The translations under genes and the position numbers were made by a program. From NCBI GenBank assembly GCA_020740775.1, contig JAHEWK010000017.1, forward strand, positions 1,462,390-1,526,389: DNA of 64,000 nt, read 5' to 3'. The DNA comes from Ilyonectria destructans (Eukaryota > Ascomycota > Sordariomycetes > Hypocreales > Nectriaceae). Under the pieces are notes generated by a model. That model searched no databases, was not told the DNA's origin, and worked only from the letters and a program-made list of their open reading frames with translations. Shown here piece after piece: positions 1 to 12,807 of this stretch; the first letter of the stretch is position 1; each line of letters begins with the position of its first letter.

Positions 1-524
1 AAATATAGATATATATAGCTATAGAAATCAGCAAGAAGAAGAAGATTCTAATTCTGATGCCGAGCTATATATATCTTATTTAGATCAGTCTGAGGAATAT
101 GACTTATATTTAAATGAGGTCCGGGCTGGGGGAAAAGTAAGTTATATATCTCTTTTTTATTTATCTATTTACTAATTTATTATAGATTAGCCCTCTTGAT
201 TGGTGGAATTCTAATAGCTCTAGATTTCCTATTTTAAGTATTTTAGCTAGATGTTATTTAGCTATTCCAGCTACTTCTGCTGCAATTGAAAGGGTATTTT
301 CTATTTCTGGTAATATAATTACTAGAAATAGAAATAGGATTTCATCTAAGGTAGTTAAGCAGCTTATTTTATTAAAGAGCTGGGAAATTTGGGATTTAGA
401 TACTTTAGAGGAGGAATTAAAAGAGGAAAGCTGGGAGGAAATAGGCCTAAAGAGAAGGAAGCTAGTATTATTGAAATTGAGGAAGAAGAGGAAGAGGAAG
501 AGGAGGAGGAAGAGGAAGAGATAG
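1..524 (+). pseudogene. hAT transposase, C-terminal end (partial at window edge)
   Basis: This is the 3' end of a hAT-family transposase. An acidic segment is read from position 1 to 136, then a 49-nt intron (137-185, GTAAGT...TATAG), then the hAT dimerisation region: DWWNSNSSRFPILSILARCY, followed by AIPATSAAIERVFSISGN and IITRNRNRISS. The W..N..RFP..S.LAR.YL..PATSA..ER.FS pattern is the hallmark of the family's C-terminal domain. The frame stays open to a TAG at 522-524 after a tail very rich in Lys and Arg. Codons are nearly all A/T-ending. The rest of the gene lies outside the window. It is the best-conserved dimerisation domain of the four copies here (it keeps ERVFS), so the source element may have been recently functional. 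Confidence 0.8.
137..185 (+). other. intron of the hAT transposase gene
   Basis: GTAAGT donor at 137 and TATAG acceptor ending at 185. Removing these 49 nt joins the acidic segment to the dimerisation domain. The hAT copy at 7198 has a GTAAGT intron in an equivalent region (starting near 9358). Confidence 0.7.
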
Positions 525-1739
525 AAGAAGAGGATTTTATCTAGCTTATTTCCTATATTATTTATTAGTTTATTTTATTTTATTAGCCTTATTTTATTCT
601 ATTTTATTTATTATACCTTATAAGGCTTTTCTTAATTATATATCTATTTTCTTCTTATATTATTTAATTATATAAGTTAACTTATTACTTATCTCTTATT
701 TAAATACTTAAGAATAACTTATTTAAAAAAAATTAAATATTACTTATAATATATTATATATATCTTAAATAAAGTATATATAATAGAAGGGATTATAAAT
801 AGTCTAGTATATAGCTTTTATTTTCTATTTACCTATTTAATTTTTTAATTTTTTAAGTTATTTAATTTTATAAGCTAAGTTATTATATATAAATTATCTC
901 TTATATATAATATAATTCTTTTTAATAATATTAAGATATATCTAGAGTTATAAAATTAATTAGTGTATATTAACTTCCTTTAGTATTTAGTTAGTATTTA
1001 TATTAAAACTTTAGTATATAGTATTTTAAAATACTAAAATACTATAATTAAATAACTGTAATTAGTTAAAGATCTATTTATTTTTAAAGCTGATTTTAAC
1101 TAATAATAACTAATCTTTATATTATAACTTACAAATTAATAACTTAATTATCCTTTTATATTAAAAGATATATATCTTTATATAGAAAGTAGATATTTCT
1201 AAATAGATTCAGATTTTTTAAAGTCTTATAAATATATACTAATAAAGAATATATATATAAACTTTATATAGCATAATTAATTAGAAATAGAAAGATATAG
1301 CGAATATAAAACTAAAACTAATTTAATTTAGTTTTCCTTTTGTATTAATTAATAACTTAATAATATTTATATATTAAAAAGTATATTTCTGTATAAGGAA
1401 AATTGATATTTAAAAATAAGTTAAGGTTTTATAAAGTCTTATAAGAATATAAAAATAGAAAGGCTATATCAAAATTTTACATAGCTTAATTAATTAAAAA
1501 TAGAAAAATAAAGCTAATTTAAAACTAAAGTTATTCTAATTTAGTTTTATTCTTACTTTATTCTATATTTTATTCTTCTTACTTTCTTTAAATTATTAAA
1601 GCTTTTATTTACTAATTTTAATATTAATATTAATTTACTATCAAAATACTAATTAATTTTATAACTCGAGATATATCTCTTTTAAATACTATTGTAATTA
1701 TTACTATTATATTAATTAATTAGCTGGATTTATCAGTCT

Positions 1740-1955
1740 GATTAATTAGTCAGACTAATTAGTCTTTAGTCTGACTAAGGTTTTAGTTATTAAATTTAGT
1801 CTTAGTCTTAGTCACCTTACTGACTAGACTAAGCTGACTATAGTCACTAGAGTGACTAAGACTAAGTGACTAAAGTCAGCAAGGTAGCTTGACTAAGACT
1901 AATTAGTCTTAGTTACCCCTTGACTAAGACTATAGTCGACTAAATCACAACCCTG
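1740..1955. repeat. GACTAA/TTAGTC-rich terminal segment of a decayed hAT-like element
   Basis: Dense alternation of GACTAA and TTAGTC motifs ending in ATCACAACCCTG at 1955. A similar block occurs at about 14860-15061, ending in ATCAGAACCCTG. The CAGGGTT terminus is typical of hAT elements. The opposite end and a target duplication were not found. Confidence 0.4.
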
Positions 1956-2062
1956 GTACTACCTTATACTAATACTAATACTAATTCTTTTAGTATATAC
2001 TAACTAAATACTAAAATAAAATTAGTTAGTACTAAGCTATACTAATACTAAAAAAAATAGTA

Positions 2063-2103
2063 TTTAGTTAGTATTTAAAATACTAACTAATTTCGCGACC
2101 CTG
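2063..2103. repeat. right terminal repeat of hAT family B
   Basis: The end sequence ...AAAATACTAACTAATTTCGCGACCCTG (2077-2103) matches the ends at 18935-18974 and 19828-19867, which read ...ACTAATTTCGCAACCCTG. It marks the end of another copy of the family carrying the CAGGGTTGCGAAATTAG terminus. Confidence 0.5.
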
Positions 2104-5100
2104 TACTTAAGGTCTTCTATATAGTAAAGTTTAAAGATTTCTTTTATAAGATATAAATAATCTTTGTTATATTTATTCAGTTTATAGTAATTATAGAAAA
2201 CTATTTTTATTATATTCTATAGAATAATAATCTTTTTATTTTTATAATTAAGAGGCTAATTTTTAGCTTTAAATTATATATTTGATCCTTAAAGTTTATT
2301 AGAGGATTTTAAATTATCTACAGATATTTCTAAAATAGTTATTTTAAGTATATTCATTTAATATATCTTTATTATAGATATCTATTAGTAGTAAAACTAA
2401 GAATCTATTTATTAGATTATAGCTTACTATTATTAAAGTTGGATTATTAGTTAATAGTATTAGCTCTACTATTTTCAGTTTTTTTAATATAGATAATAAT
2501 ATAGTTAAATTTAAAGACATACTTACTATATTGAAGTTGTTATATATTAAGCTACTATATAGTTATAAAGTTAAGATATTTTTATAGTTGATATAAGTTT
2601 TAACTTTATATTTACTTCCAAAGAGATAATATTAAAATTTCTTAAAGATATTAATAATAGTTAGTTTATTAGTGGAAAATACACTTAATATAAATAGAGC
2701 CAGCAATAAAAAGAGTCTAAATTACTCTATACCTCCAGCTAAAAGAAGAGCCTTTAGCTAGAACCAGCTAAAGAATTAGCTTAATTAAAAATAAGAAGTA
2801 CTTAATTAAGTACTTAAGAATATAATAGAATAAAAGAAATATTGAGGAAATAATAAGAGCTATTATAACAGTTTATCTAGAGGTATAATATAAAACTAAC
2901 TGAATTTTTAAAGATAAAATTTTAAAAAGAGAAAAAGTATATCCTTCTAATAACTTTCAAAGATATGGTTTTTTAAGTAGTAGCTAGTATCTTAGGCTAG
3001 TCTTACTGTTATTAAACTTCAGTATATTTTTTAATACTATTATGAACCTCTCCTACAGCTTAATATTTATCTCTAAGTATCTTAAAGTTATATAAGTAAC
3101 TTACTAAATTAAATATAGAAAAATAGAAATATATAACTCTTAAGTAATAAATTAAATTAACCCCTATACTATACCTCTTCTTATAGATTCTATTACTATT
3201 TTTAACTATCAGAGTCTATATATCTACCTATAACTTCTTCTTTTACTTTATGTTTAATCTATTAGATTTACAGTTAGACCTCTACTTAAGGCTTCTAACT
3301 GCTATCCAGCTGTATTCTTATTATTCTCTATCATGGACTGCTAATTATTCTATCTAAATAGATTAAATAAGCAGAAAAACTAGTCTAAAGAGTCTACGGA
3401 CAGCAATAAGAATAACTAGCTATTATATTAAGCTAATTAGCCTATTAGATATATTAGTAGCCTAGATATTAGTCTCCTTAAGGTATCTAGTTATTATATT
3501 CAGAACTATTAGAAGAGTTAAATTTTTAGTAGTAAATCTAATCCTTCTTTTCTTTTTAATACTATACTAAATTACTCTAAAGGCTTTCTATTTAGCTTTT
3601 TTTTTTTTTTTTTAGCTAGAAGCTGCCTTTTAAGTTTTAGGTATACTAGTAATAATAGAGATAGGGTTAAGAATAGGCTGAGGCTTTATAATAGCTACTT
3701 TAGCTGCTTTATCTACCTGTATATTCTTATAGACAGCCAGCTGCTACTAAAACTTATTATCTAGCGTATATATTATCTTACTAAAGAATAGAGTAGTATC
3801 TCTAGAGGCTAAGTAGGGCAGTTACATACTTATATTAACTAAGCTATTAGGCTGAGAAGATAATGAGGCAGTTAATAGTATTAAATTAGATTTTAAAAAG
3901 CCAGTAGGAAAAAAAAGACTCTTAGGTATACTTAAAGATAGAACTTAATATAGAGGCAGTAAAAAAGGCCTACTTTCTAATATTTATTCAGTAGAATTTT
4001 AATCTAACTATTTAGCTATCCTTAGTAAATTACTCTAAGAGTTTAGTAATATAAACCTTAGTTATAAAATAAAGATAGTTACTTTAGTCTTATTAGTCTT
4101 TATTATATTAAGTAGGTTAGTTAGATTTAGTAGCTTTAAGTTAGAAGACTTAAATAAGCTTATAATTAAGATAACTATGATAGATAAAATATACTTGGCA
4201 GGTTTATCTATAGCTTTAAATATAAAGCCAGTAGTATCTATAAACTTTTCCTACTTAATATATATTTTAATTAGATATTTTACTAAAGATATAAAAATAG
4301 CTATTAGTTAAATTATTTTATAAGATATAACTTAATGGATATCTATTAGAGAGAGTCTAACTTTTAGTATTTAATTTTTAGTATAGAAGCTAGAATTATT
4401 ATATTTAGCCTACCTAAGAGATATAAAGCTACTACACTAAATATATAATTTATTAATAGATAGATAGAGTACTTCAGTCTAGAGTAAGTAGATATTATCT
4501 AATTGCCTGCTAATTTATATTTTAATACTAGAAGTATTATATATTTAATCTTTAATATTAATTTTATTTAAAATCATAGCCTTAAGAATACTAACTACCT
4601 CTTATAATAAGGAAGTTATATAGGCCTTATTATTTATAGATTTAATAGAGTATAGAATCCAGTTATATTACCTTATAATCTCTTTAATATTATTTTATAG
4701 TAGAAATATTAAACTTAAAATTAGTTAAAAATAAAAATAATTTAGTAGTTTCTATAATAGATAAAACTAATGATAATATACTTGTTAAATATAGCAGCTT
4801 AAAATTCTTTATAGCTAGTATACTCTATTATAGTCTTATAAATAATATATTTAGCTCTTTTAGCTACAAACATATTTAATCTATTTAGATTATAAACTAA
4901 ATTATTAAATACCTTTAGATTCTTAATAGAAAGATAGTCTTTTAGGGTTATTACTATATCTCTTATACTATAGATAAATATTATCAGTAGAGAAATAAAA
5001 TTAAAGTTACTAATCTAGCCCTTACTATAAAGTCTATAGAGTAGCCTCTAGAGGTTTTAATAATAGTTACTTTATATTTATCTATTAACTTAGTTATTTT

Positions 5101-7197
5101 TTCTCTCTAAGAATAAATTCTAAGGCTTAATAGTCTTCTAGAAATTATAATAGTTAATTTTATCTTTAAATAGTAGGTATATAGATTATTTATTATCTCA
5201 TTATAACTAGTTAATATAAAGCTAAAAGAAAAAAGATTATTAAGTAAGAGTATTAACTAGATCTTATTAAATAATATATTTAGCTTTAATAGTAGAAGGA
5301 AGGCTTAAAGACTATCTTCTTAAGTAATCTTAAAAGTATAGTATTTAATATAGTTATAGATAAAGAACTTATACTCTTTTAGACTATTGAGCTTATCTAC
5401 TATCTTATTTATATTAGTATTATTAAGAGTAAATAGATTTTGCTAATATGCTATAATAGTATAGCTAAAAATAAAGTAATTTACAGCTAGATAATATAGA
5501 GTATAGTATAGCTGCTAAAATAGAAAGAGAAGAATATCTTACTTATTAAAAAGTTTTAAAAAGAAGTTAGATAGCTTTTTAACTAAAACTTTAATTACTA
5601 GCTAGATATTATAATTAATAGATTAATTAAATAAATAGAAAGATATCTATTAACTTAAAAGTTAAATATTAATAAAATAAGATATTATAGCTAGACTATT
5701 CTCTAGAGGGTTATAGATAGACTGATAATAAAAGTTCTTTTAGAGTAAGTAGGTAAATAAATAGAAGGTGCTAAAAGGATATAACTATACGATATAAGAG
5801 CAGGAAGATAGAGGTTTAATAGGGAAAAAAAGGCTTATATAAAAATAAAAATAAATCTTTTTAGTAAAGGTATAATAATATAGCTAGAAAATATATTTTA
5901 CTGTAATTCAACTTAAATTTCTAAGTATTTCTTTATTTGCTAAACGATGTTTTATAATACCAGCTATTTAATCTTAAAAATAAAATTAGCTAGTAATCTT
6001 ACTACTATTTTAAGTGGTTTCTTTTTATAAAAATTATAAGAAGAACTCTACTTATAACTATTATTTTTAAAGCTACAGTCTGCTTTTTATAACTATAAGT
6101 ATTAACTTCTGAATATAGCTAGATTATAGTATATATTCTATTATTAATTTATATTTAATATTTTATATAAATTTCTTTTTTTTAGCTTTACTTAATATTA
6201 TTAAATAGATCAAAACTATATAGTAGTTTGAGATAATAGAAATAAATAGTTACTACTATATTTGGTATTAAAAGAAATAGTGGCTAAATAATAATATTTA
6301 AATTTATTATATTTTTATTATGTATATTATAGTTGCTAAAATCTAAATTTAAATTTCAAGCTTTTTTTTTCTATCTACTAAAATCCTATCTAACGTTTTC
6401 ACCCTACAGCTATTCTAACCTTTATATCTAAGAGTTATAAATCCTACAACCCAATCTATAACTAGAACACCCTAAGATCCCTAATACCTATATTAACCCT
6501 TATCCAAATCCGCCCTCTAGCCAGCGCCCTAGCTGGCTATTATCCGCACCACCTCTATACAGCACAAGAGCTCATCGAACCAGGGGTTAAACGCCTTTCC
6601 GCCAATAGTATCAACAAACTCCTGCTTCTGAATTAGCTATTTGGTTTTAAAAGCTTCAGCTAATATTAATAGAGCAGCCTAGTATAATCTTCTATTAAAT
6701 ACTTAAAGAATAATCTCTATTTAAAAATAATTCTAATAGACTGAAAGGTCCAGGGTTGGCATTCGTAACTAATTCGTTAATTACTCCTCTGAATATTAAC
6801 GAATAAAAATTCGTTAGTTTATAATTAGTTTTTCGTTACTATTAACGAATAGAAATTCGTTAATTTATATTCTAACTATTAACGAAAATATTAACGAAAA
6901 CTAATTAGTTACTATTAACTAATTATTAAATAGATATATAAAATAGAATAAATATATAAAGTAGATATATAAAATGGATATATAAATTGCATATTTACTT
7001 TTAAATCTATTTTTAAATTATTTGATTTTAAAGCAATTAATTTCAAAGCAATAGATTTCCCTTATATATAATATCAGTATGATAGTATATCCTACTATTT
7101 AAAAATTAAAACTATCAATTCAATCAATTAATTCAATCAATGTACTATCCTATTTTTAAATACCCCAATTACACTATTTTCTTCATTTTTATTCAAA

Positions 7198-10177
7198 ATG
7201 GCTTCTTCTAGCTATAATGAAAGCCTTAATGAATCTCAAGACCCTCTTCAAGAAGAATATCATTCTGAATTTGAAAATGATACTCAGCCTTTTAATAGGG
7301 AAACTTCTTCTATTTTAGAAGAATCTTCTTCTAATTTACCTTCCAATCCTATTAAATCCCCTTATAATAGGATTGAATATGATCTAGACCCTCTAAATAA
7401 AACAAAAGTCTATATTTTTAAAGAGGGTCTTTTTATACGGGAATTGCTACCTATTAATCCTGCTATTGATATACGAGAATTAATAGCTTGTACAAGGTAT
7501 ATTTATTTTTCTATTTTCTATTTTCTATTTCTATTTAACTTTAAAAATACGAATATTTAAATCAGCTGCAACTATCAGAATATTGATAATATAAAAGGAT
7601 TTAAATCATCCAATTACGCCCGCCACTATCAATATAAGCATCCTAAAGTTGCTTATAATAAGAAAGCTGAAAAGACTAAGAAAAGAAGTTAGTTATTTTT
7701 ACTGTTTTTCTTTATTACTCTATTTACCAATATTCCTTAGAAAGCAATTTAAGCCTAAAAAGCCCCGAACCTTTTACCTTTAATCTAGCTAATTCTTTTT
7801 CTTTTACTGAAGAAGAGGCTTTAAATAAGATTTTTTATTTTCTTATTGAAAATAACCTCTCTTTTAGAGTTATTAACTCTTTATCTTTTCAGAACTTATT
7901 ATCTTTTTATAATAGGATGGTATTATTAATTTTCTATTTACTTATATATAGTGTACTAATTATTTACTAGATCTGGGCCAATTATTAATAGACATAAAAT
8001 TAAAGAGATCTCAAATAGGACCTTTAATTCTAGTCTATTAGAATTAAATAACCAGCTAGTAGCTAATATTAAAAGTCAAGGGACTTTTTTCTTAACTTTT
8101 GATATTTGGACTGCTAGTAACCAGGTCTCTTATTTAGGGATAATACTTATTTATAATCTCTATATCTTATTATATCTCTATATCTTATTTCATTTAATAA
8201 TAACTAACTATATATAGGATTTTCAAATCTTAATGAAAGTCATACTGGATTATATCTATTTAATAAGTTTATAAAAGTTCTAAAGCCTTGATCTAGTATA
8301 GATTTTCAGTCTATTCTTAGGTTCGTATTTATTATTTCCCTTTGTAATTCAAATAAGCTAATATAAAATTATGGTATTACTAGGGACAATACAGCAAATA
8401 TTAATACATTTATTAAGACTTTTGAAAATGCTTATTTAAGCAATTTCAAAGTTTCCTTTTTAAATGATATTCGCTGTATTGCACATATAATTAATATTAT
8501 TGTGCAGACTATTTTAAAGAATTACCTTTCTAATCCTTCTTTAGAAAATAGGTTATTAAATTATACTAATGTATCTTTTAATAATGCTATTGAAGAGGAT
8601 GAAGAAATTGAGCCTGAAGAGCCTTCTTTTAATAGTATGTTATTTTCTATTTTTCTATTTTTCTATTTTTCTATTTTTCTATTTTTCTATTTTCTATTTT
8701 TCTATTTTTCTATTTTTCTATTTTTCTATTTTTCTATTTTTCTATTTTTCTATTTTTCTATTTTTCTATTTTCTATTTTTCTATTTTTCTATTTTTCTAT
8801 TTTTCTATTTTCTATTTCTATGTCTTATTTCTATTTAAGTATAAAAAGACCAACTATTATAGCTCTTATACGCCGTATGAGACGGATTATAACTATAATA
8901 AAATATACTCAGGAAGCTAAAAAGCTTCTAGAAGAGAGTATTTTAAAGTATCAAAAGGAGGGCAAATTAACCTCTAAAAAATCCTCTATTCCTCTTGGTA
9001 ATTATCATTCTTATAATCTTATAGAAAATATAACTAACCTTATTTTAGATAATGCAACAAGGTGGAATTCAAAGTATTACATGCTCAGTTCAGTATTAGA
9101 GCTAAAAGACCCGCTATTCTATATTACGAGGAATACCTCAAATAACGAATTTAAAAGGATTTTTCTCTCTAAGTCTGATGGGGTAGAAATAGTGCAATTA
9201 AAAGAGATTTTTAAGACTTTTCTTAAGCCTTCTATTAAATTACAAGGCCGGGTTTATACTACTATTTCTGAGGGTTTATTATATATATATCATATACATA
9301 ATAAACTGGAAGGATTAAATAGTGATTTTCTTCTAAGAAATAGCCGGACCTCTGAGGTAAGTTTTATATTCTTTATTTACTTTTTATTATAATGTTAACT
9401 ATTTATAGGGAAACCTTTTCTCTGATTTTTCTACAGCTATACAAGCTGGCTTAGAAAAATTAGAAAAATACTTTCCTAGACAAATAATAGCTTCTAATAT
9501 TAAGAAGTTAAAACCCTTTCTTTTAGGTATTATTTTAGACCCTAGGTTTAAAATAATACACTTTAAGAAGGGGGCTTATTATTTTACTATTTACGAATAT
9601 CTGATGATACTATTAGTATATTTAAAAGTGAATATAATAAGTTATTTTTTTTCTTAGCCTTTTATAATACTGATTTTAAATAGACTTAAAAGAGAGAGAG
9701 GAGGCTTAAATACTGATTCTAATTTATCCTTTGATGAATTGAATGAGGACATTTATAGCGCAGAATCTCCTGAGGCCTCTCAATCAGATTCTGATAAGGA
9801 ATTCCATATATATTCTAATGAGACTATAGAGGAATATTCTTATACTAATGAGGAAGTTGTTCCTAGAAAGGCAATTATTTTCTCTATTAATCTACCTTTT
9901 CCTGACTTTACTAATACTTTAATAGACCAATATACTAGACTATTGGAAATCTAATTCAGCTAGATTTCTTATTCTACGTATATTGGCTAGGTGTTATTTA
10001 GCAATTTCTGCTACTTCTGCTGCTATAGAAGAGTCTTTTTCTATTAGTAATAATATTATTACTAAGACTAGAAATAAGCTAGATCTTGAGACTATTAAGT
10101 AGTTACTTTTATTAAAAAGCTCGAGATTTTTAAATCTTAGTAATTTAAATAAGGAAATTGAAGATAATAGTAATTAA
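7198..10177 (+). pseudogene. hAT transposase with BED zinc finger, broken
   Basis: Exon 1 starts at ATG 7198 with an acidic N-terminus and ends at 7496. Intron 7497-7565 splits a BED-type zinc finger: the joined product gives C-T-S-C, then HYQYKH, i.e. Cx2C...Hx4H. Further exons carry typical hAT segments: FDIWTASNQVSYLGI (about 8100), NDIRCIAHIINI (about 8467), LDNATRWNSKYYM (about 9050), then after an intron near 9358-9407 the dimerisation domain (SARFLILRILARCYL...TSAAIEESFSIS, about 9960-10050). A TAG at about 10099 replaces what reads as a Gln codon in copy 1, a C-to-T change of the RIP type. Other breaks occur near 9600-9730. Codons are strongly A/T-ending. The final stop is TAA at 10175-10177. 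Confidence 0.75.
8635..8862 (+). repeat. intron filled by a TTTTTCTA-type microsatellite
   Basis: The hAT gene has a GTATGT donor at 8635, at the same codon and phase as the GTAAGT donor of the minus-strand copy (near 12865), and an acceptor TATTATAG ending at 8862. Between them about 170 nt (8645-8815) is a tandem run of CTATTTTT units. The intron has therefore been stretched by slippage. Several long open frames read through the repeat are artefacts. Confidence 0.6.
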
Positions 10178-10988
10178 TTTTACTTTTATCAGTATTGAGT
10201 TATTTCTTATATATTTAGTTTACGTAATATGTCTTAGTTTTTCTTATTTACTATATATATATTATTCACTAAATTGTCTTATTTACTATGCTTATTTTAT
10301 TTATTAAATTACTTTATTCACTATATTTACTTTATTTACTAAACTAAGCTTATTTATCTCATTTACTTTATTCACCTAATTTATAAAATGAACATAAATA
10401 GCCTAAATATTGTATATAGCTTATACTTATAAATTATAATAAATAACTCTAGTAACGAATTCGTTACTAGAGATATTAATAGATTAACTATTAACGAATT
10501 AGTTTTAGTCTTAGTAACAAAGGCTAGAAAATTACTAACTATTCGTTATTACTAAAAAACCTTTCGTTACTAAGACTAAAACTAATTCGTTATTCGTTAA
10601 TAGAAATCACTGACTAAAGCTAATTAGTTAGTAGTTAATTAACGATTAACTACTAACGAATTTACCAACCCTGAGTATTAGTAATAGTATTAAGGAAAAT
10701 ATTAAAAAGTGATAAAAAATAGGCTAAATATTAACATCTAAAGTAAAGTCTAATAACTAGCTAACCTCTCCATACTAAATACTTAAACTAATAATAATAA
10801 TAAACCCTACTACTACCAAATATAGCTGCAACTAGCAGAAATACTTTAAAATAAATAGAAACTAATATACTAAGTCTCAAGCTACTATAGTAATAAAAAG
10901 AATACCTCAAACTAAAACTTTAAGGAGGGGGGAATAATTATAAGAGTTAGAATATTAGGGGATATTGCTTTATTCTAGAGTAAGATTA
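10178..10988. other. 3' arm of hAT family A plus AT-rich flank
   Basis: 10178-10673 is the non-coding right arm of the hAT element, with repeated TTCGTTA/TAACGAA motifs, mostly at 10450-10670. 10674-10988 is AT-rich sequence with no readable gene, ending in the TA that was duplicated by the pogo insertion (10987-10988). Confidence 0.6.
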
Positions 10989-11030
10989 ACGTATGTGATA
11001 AGTGAGCCGATCAACCAAGTGAGCCGATCA
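10989..11030 (+). repeat. left terminal inverted repeat of pogo element
   Basis: 42 bp beginning ACGTATGTGATAAG. It contains the 12-mer GTGAGCCGATCA twice, the first copy starting at 11003 and the second at 11019, a likely tandem transposase-binding site. Confidence 0.9.
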
Positions 11031-11086
11031 AAAATCCCTCAATCTCTCCTCCATTAATTCAATCATCAATTTCTCAACCACAAAAC

Positions 11087-12742
11087 ATGCCACAATCAAA
11101 TCAAGAGGCTAATATCCTTCTTGCGCTTCGAGCTTATCAAAATGACCCAAAACTCAGTCTCCGACGCGCTGCAAAGATCTACCAAGTCTCTTATACAAAC
11201 CTGCATGCCCGACATAATGGCATTCTTTCTCGACGCGATACTATCCCTAAATCACGCAGACTATCTGATCTAGAGGAACAGATCATTATTCAATTCATTC
11301 TCGACCTAGATTCGCGAGGGTTTCCCCCTCGACTCCGTGGTGTTGAAGAAATGGCCAACCGACTGCTTGCTGACCGCGACGCGTCACCTGTCGGCAAACG
11401 CTGGGCTTCTAACTTCGTCAGGCGACAACCAGAGCTCAAGACGCGTTTTTTTCGTAAATATGACTATCAGAGGGCCAAATGCGAAGATCCAACTATTATT
11501 CGCAATTGGTTTCGGCTCGTGGGGAATATAATCGCGAAATATGGTATCAACCCAGCCGATATCTACAACTTTGATGAGACTGGCTTTATGATGGGTATAA
11601 TCGCAAGCGGAATGGTCGTCACAGGTGCAGATAGGCGTGGAAACCCGAAATCAGTCCAGCCTGGAAACCGGGAATGGGTTACAGTCATTCAGGCGATTAA
11701 TGCAGAAGGCTGGGCAATCCAGCCGTTTATCGTGGTTGCGGGCCGATATCACCTCGCCAGCTGGTACCGGGAAAGTAACCTCCCAGGCGATTGGGCTATT
11801 GCAACGACTCAAAATGGCTGGACCGATAACGAGACAGGTCTTGAGTGGCTCAAGCACTTCGATCGGCATACAAAGGCCCGATCAACCGGCCGCTATCGTC
11901 TTCTGATCCTTGATGGGCATGAAAGTCACCACTCGGTTGACTTTGAGAAATATTGCGAAGACAACCACATTATCACGCTGTGTATGCCGCCTCATTCGTC
12001 TCATCTACTTCAGCCTCTTGATGTCGGGTGTTTTGGGCCGCTCAAAAAAGCATACGGTCGAGAAATTGAGCAGTTGATCAGATGCTCCATAACCCACGTT
12101 TCAAAGACTGACTTCCTTCCGGCCTTTTATGCCGCCCACCAAGCCGCTATGACGGAAAGTAATATCAAGGGGGGGTTTCGAGGCGCCGGGCTTGTTCCTT
12201 TGGACCCGGAAAGTGTCATATCAAAGCTTGATGTGCAGCTACGGACCCCGACACCGATCGAGGAGGAGGCCAGCCTCCCTGACGCTTGGGTGCCCAAGAC
12301 GCCAAAGACCGTCCTCGAGGCTACTTCTCAATCTGAATACCTTGAAAGACGAATTAGAAGGCACCAGGGCAGCTCTCCAGCATCTATTGTTGAGGCGCTT
12401 AAGTCATTTTCTAAGGGAACGAAGGCAATAATGCATCAGATAGCATTATTGAAGTCTGAGAATCAGATCCTTCGACAGGCAAATGAGACTCTTAGCAAAC
12501 GGCGCAGAGCAAAAAGAACCCGCCTACGGAATGGAGGGAAGATGACTCTAGATGAGGGAAGGGGTGTAATTGATCAGAAAGATATTGATGCGCAGGTAGT
12601 GGCTGAATTATCAGTGAGTCGTGGTCAAGGAGGGTCAGCGCGACCGAGGGAAAGGCATTGTGGAGTGTGCGGCAAGACTGGTCATAATGCAAGAACATGT
12701 CAAGTTGTTATTGAGACTTCCGAGGAAGAGTATAGCACTTAG
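11087..12742 (+). CDS. pogo/Fot1-type DDE transposase with C-terminal zinc knuckle
   Basis: A single 551-residue open frame. Residues about 8-50 form a Psq-type helix-turn-helix (ALRAYQNDPKLSLRRAAKIY), followed by a CENP-B-type DNA-binding region to about residue 125. The DDE_1 catalytic core has NFDETGF (Asp near 163), LILDGHESHHS (Asp near 276) and LLQPLDVGCFGPLK (Asp near 312), giving DD35D spacing as in pogo/Fot1 enzymes. Near the C-terminus is CGVCGKTGHNARTC (CX2CX4HX4C), a CCHC zinc knuckle. The start is the first ATG, 57 nt inside the left terminal repeat. All catalytic residues are present and there is no internal stop, so the enzyme may be functional. It would cut and paste the element into TA sites. 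Confidence 0.93.
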   Translation: MPQSNQEANILLALRAYQNDPKLSLRRAAKIYQVSYTNLHARHNGILSRRDTIPKSRRLSDLEEQIIIQFILDLDSRGFPPRLRGVEEMANRLLADRDASPVGKRWASNFVRRQPELKTRFFRKYDYQRAKCEDPTIIRNWFRLVGNIIAKYGINPADIYNFDETGFMMGIIASGMVVTGADRRGNPKSVQPGNREWVTVIQAINAEGWAIQPFIVVAGRYHLASWYRESNLPGDWAIATTQNGWTDNETGLEWLKHFDRHTKARSTGRYRLLILDGHESHHSVDFEKYCEDNHIITLCMPPHSSHLLQPLDVGCFGPLKKAYGREIEQLIRCSITHVSKTDFLPAFYAAHQAAMTESNIKGGFRGAGLVPLDPESVISKLDVQLRTPTPIEEEASLPDAWVPKTPKTVLEATSQSEYLERRIRRHQGSSPASIVEALKSFSKGTKAIMHQIALLKSENQILRQANETLSKRRRAKRTRLRNGGKMTLDEGRGVIDQKDIDAQVVAELSVSRGQGGSARPRERHCGVCGKTGHNARTCQVVIETSEEEYST

Positions 12743-12807
12743 TTTTAATTGATTAGATGCTTTGTTATGTTTTTATCTTGGTTTTTATCTTAATGGTTAA
12801 GGGAAAG

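Larger units (their letters stand above)
525..6750. other. AT-rich gene-free stretch of degraded repeats
   Basis: About 6.2 kb with very high A+T, TpA steps everywhere and hardly any CpG, as expected from repeat-induced point mutation. Stops occur in all frames and no gene could be read. Visible landmarks are terminal sequences of hAT-type elements ending in AACCCTG or GACCCTG at about 1946-1955 and 2063-2103, a run of T at about 3599-3613, and a less AT-rich patch at about 6380-6640. In that patch a short + strand reading (TAQELIEPGVKRLSANSINK) looks like a transposon-protein remnant that could not be assigned. It is probably several nested, decayed transposons. Confidence 0.6.
6751..10673 (+). 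mobile_element. hAT family A element, full-length but decayed
   Basis: The left end CAGGGTTGGCATTCGTAACT (6751) and the right end ACGAATTTACCAACCCTG (to 10673) bracket a hAT transposase gene read in the same direction. The same two ends, with near-identical subterminal sequence, bound the 496-bp element at 20464-20959, which supports these borders. The flanking 8-mers (GAAAGGTC left, AGTATTAG right) do not match, so the target duplication has been lost or one end belongs to a different insertion. Non-coding arms of about 450 nt on each side are rich in AACGAA/TTCGTT motifs, plausible transposase-binding repeats. Composition is AT-rich throughout. Confidence 0.7.

Noticed and set aside
8502..9392. 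296-codon open frame with many Phe/Tyr/Leu repeats
   Set aside because: It reads through the CTATTTTT microsatellite inside an intron. Only its flanks are true hAT exon sequence.
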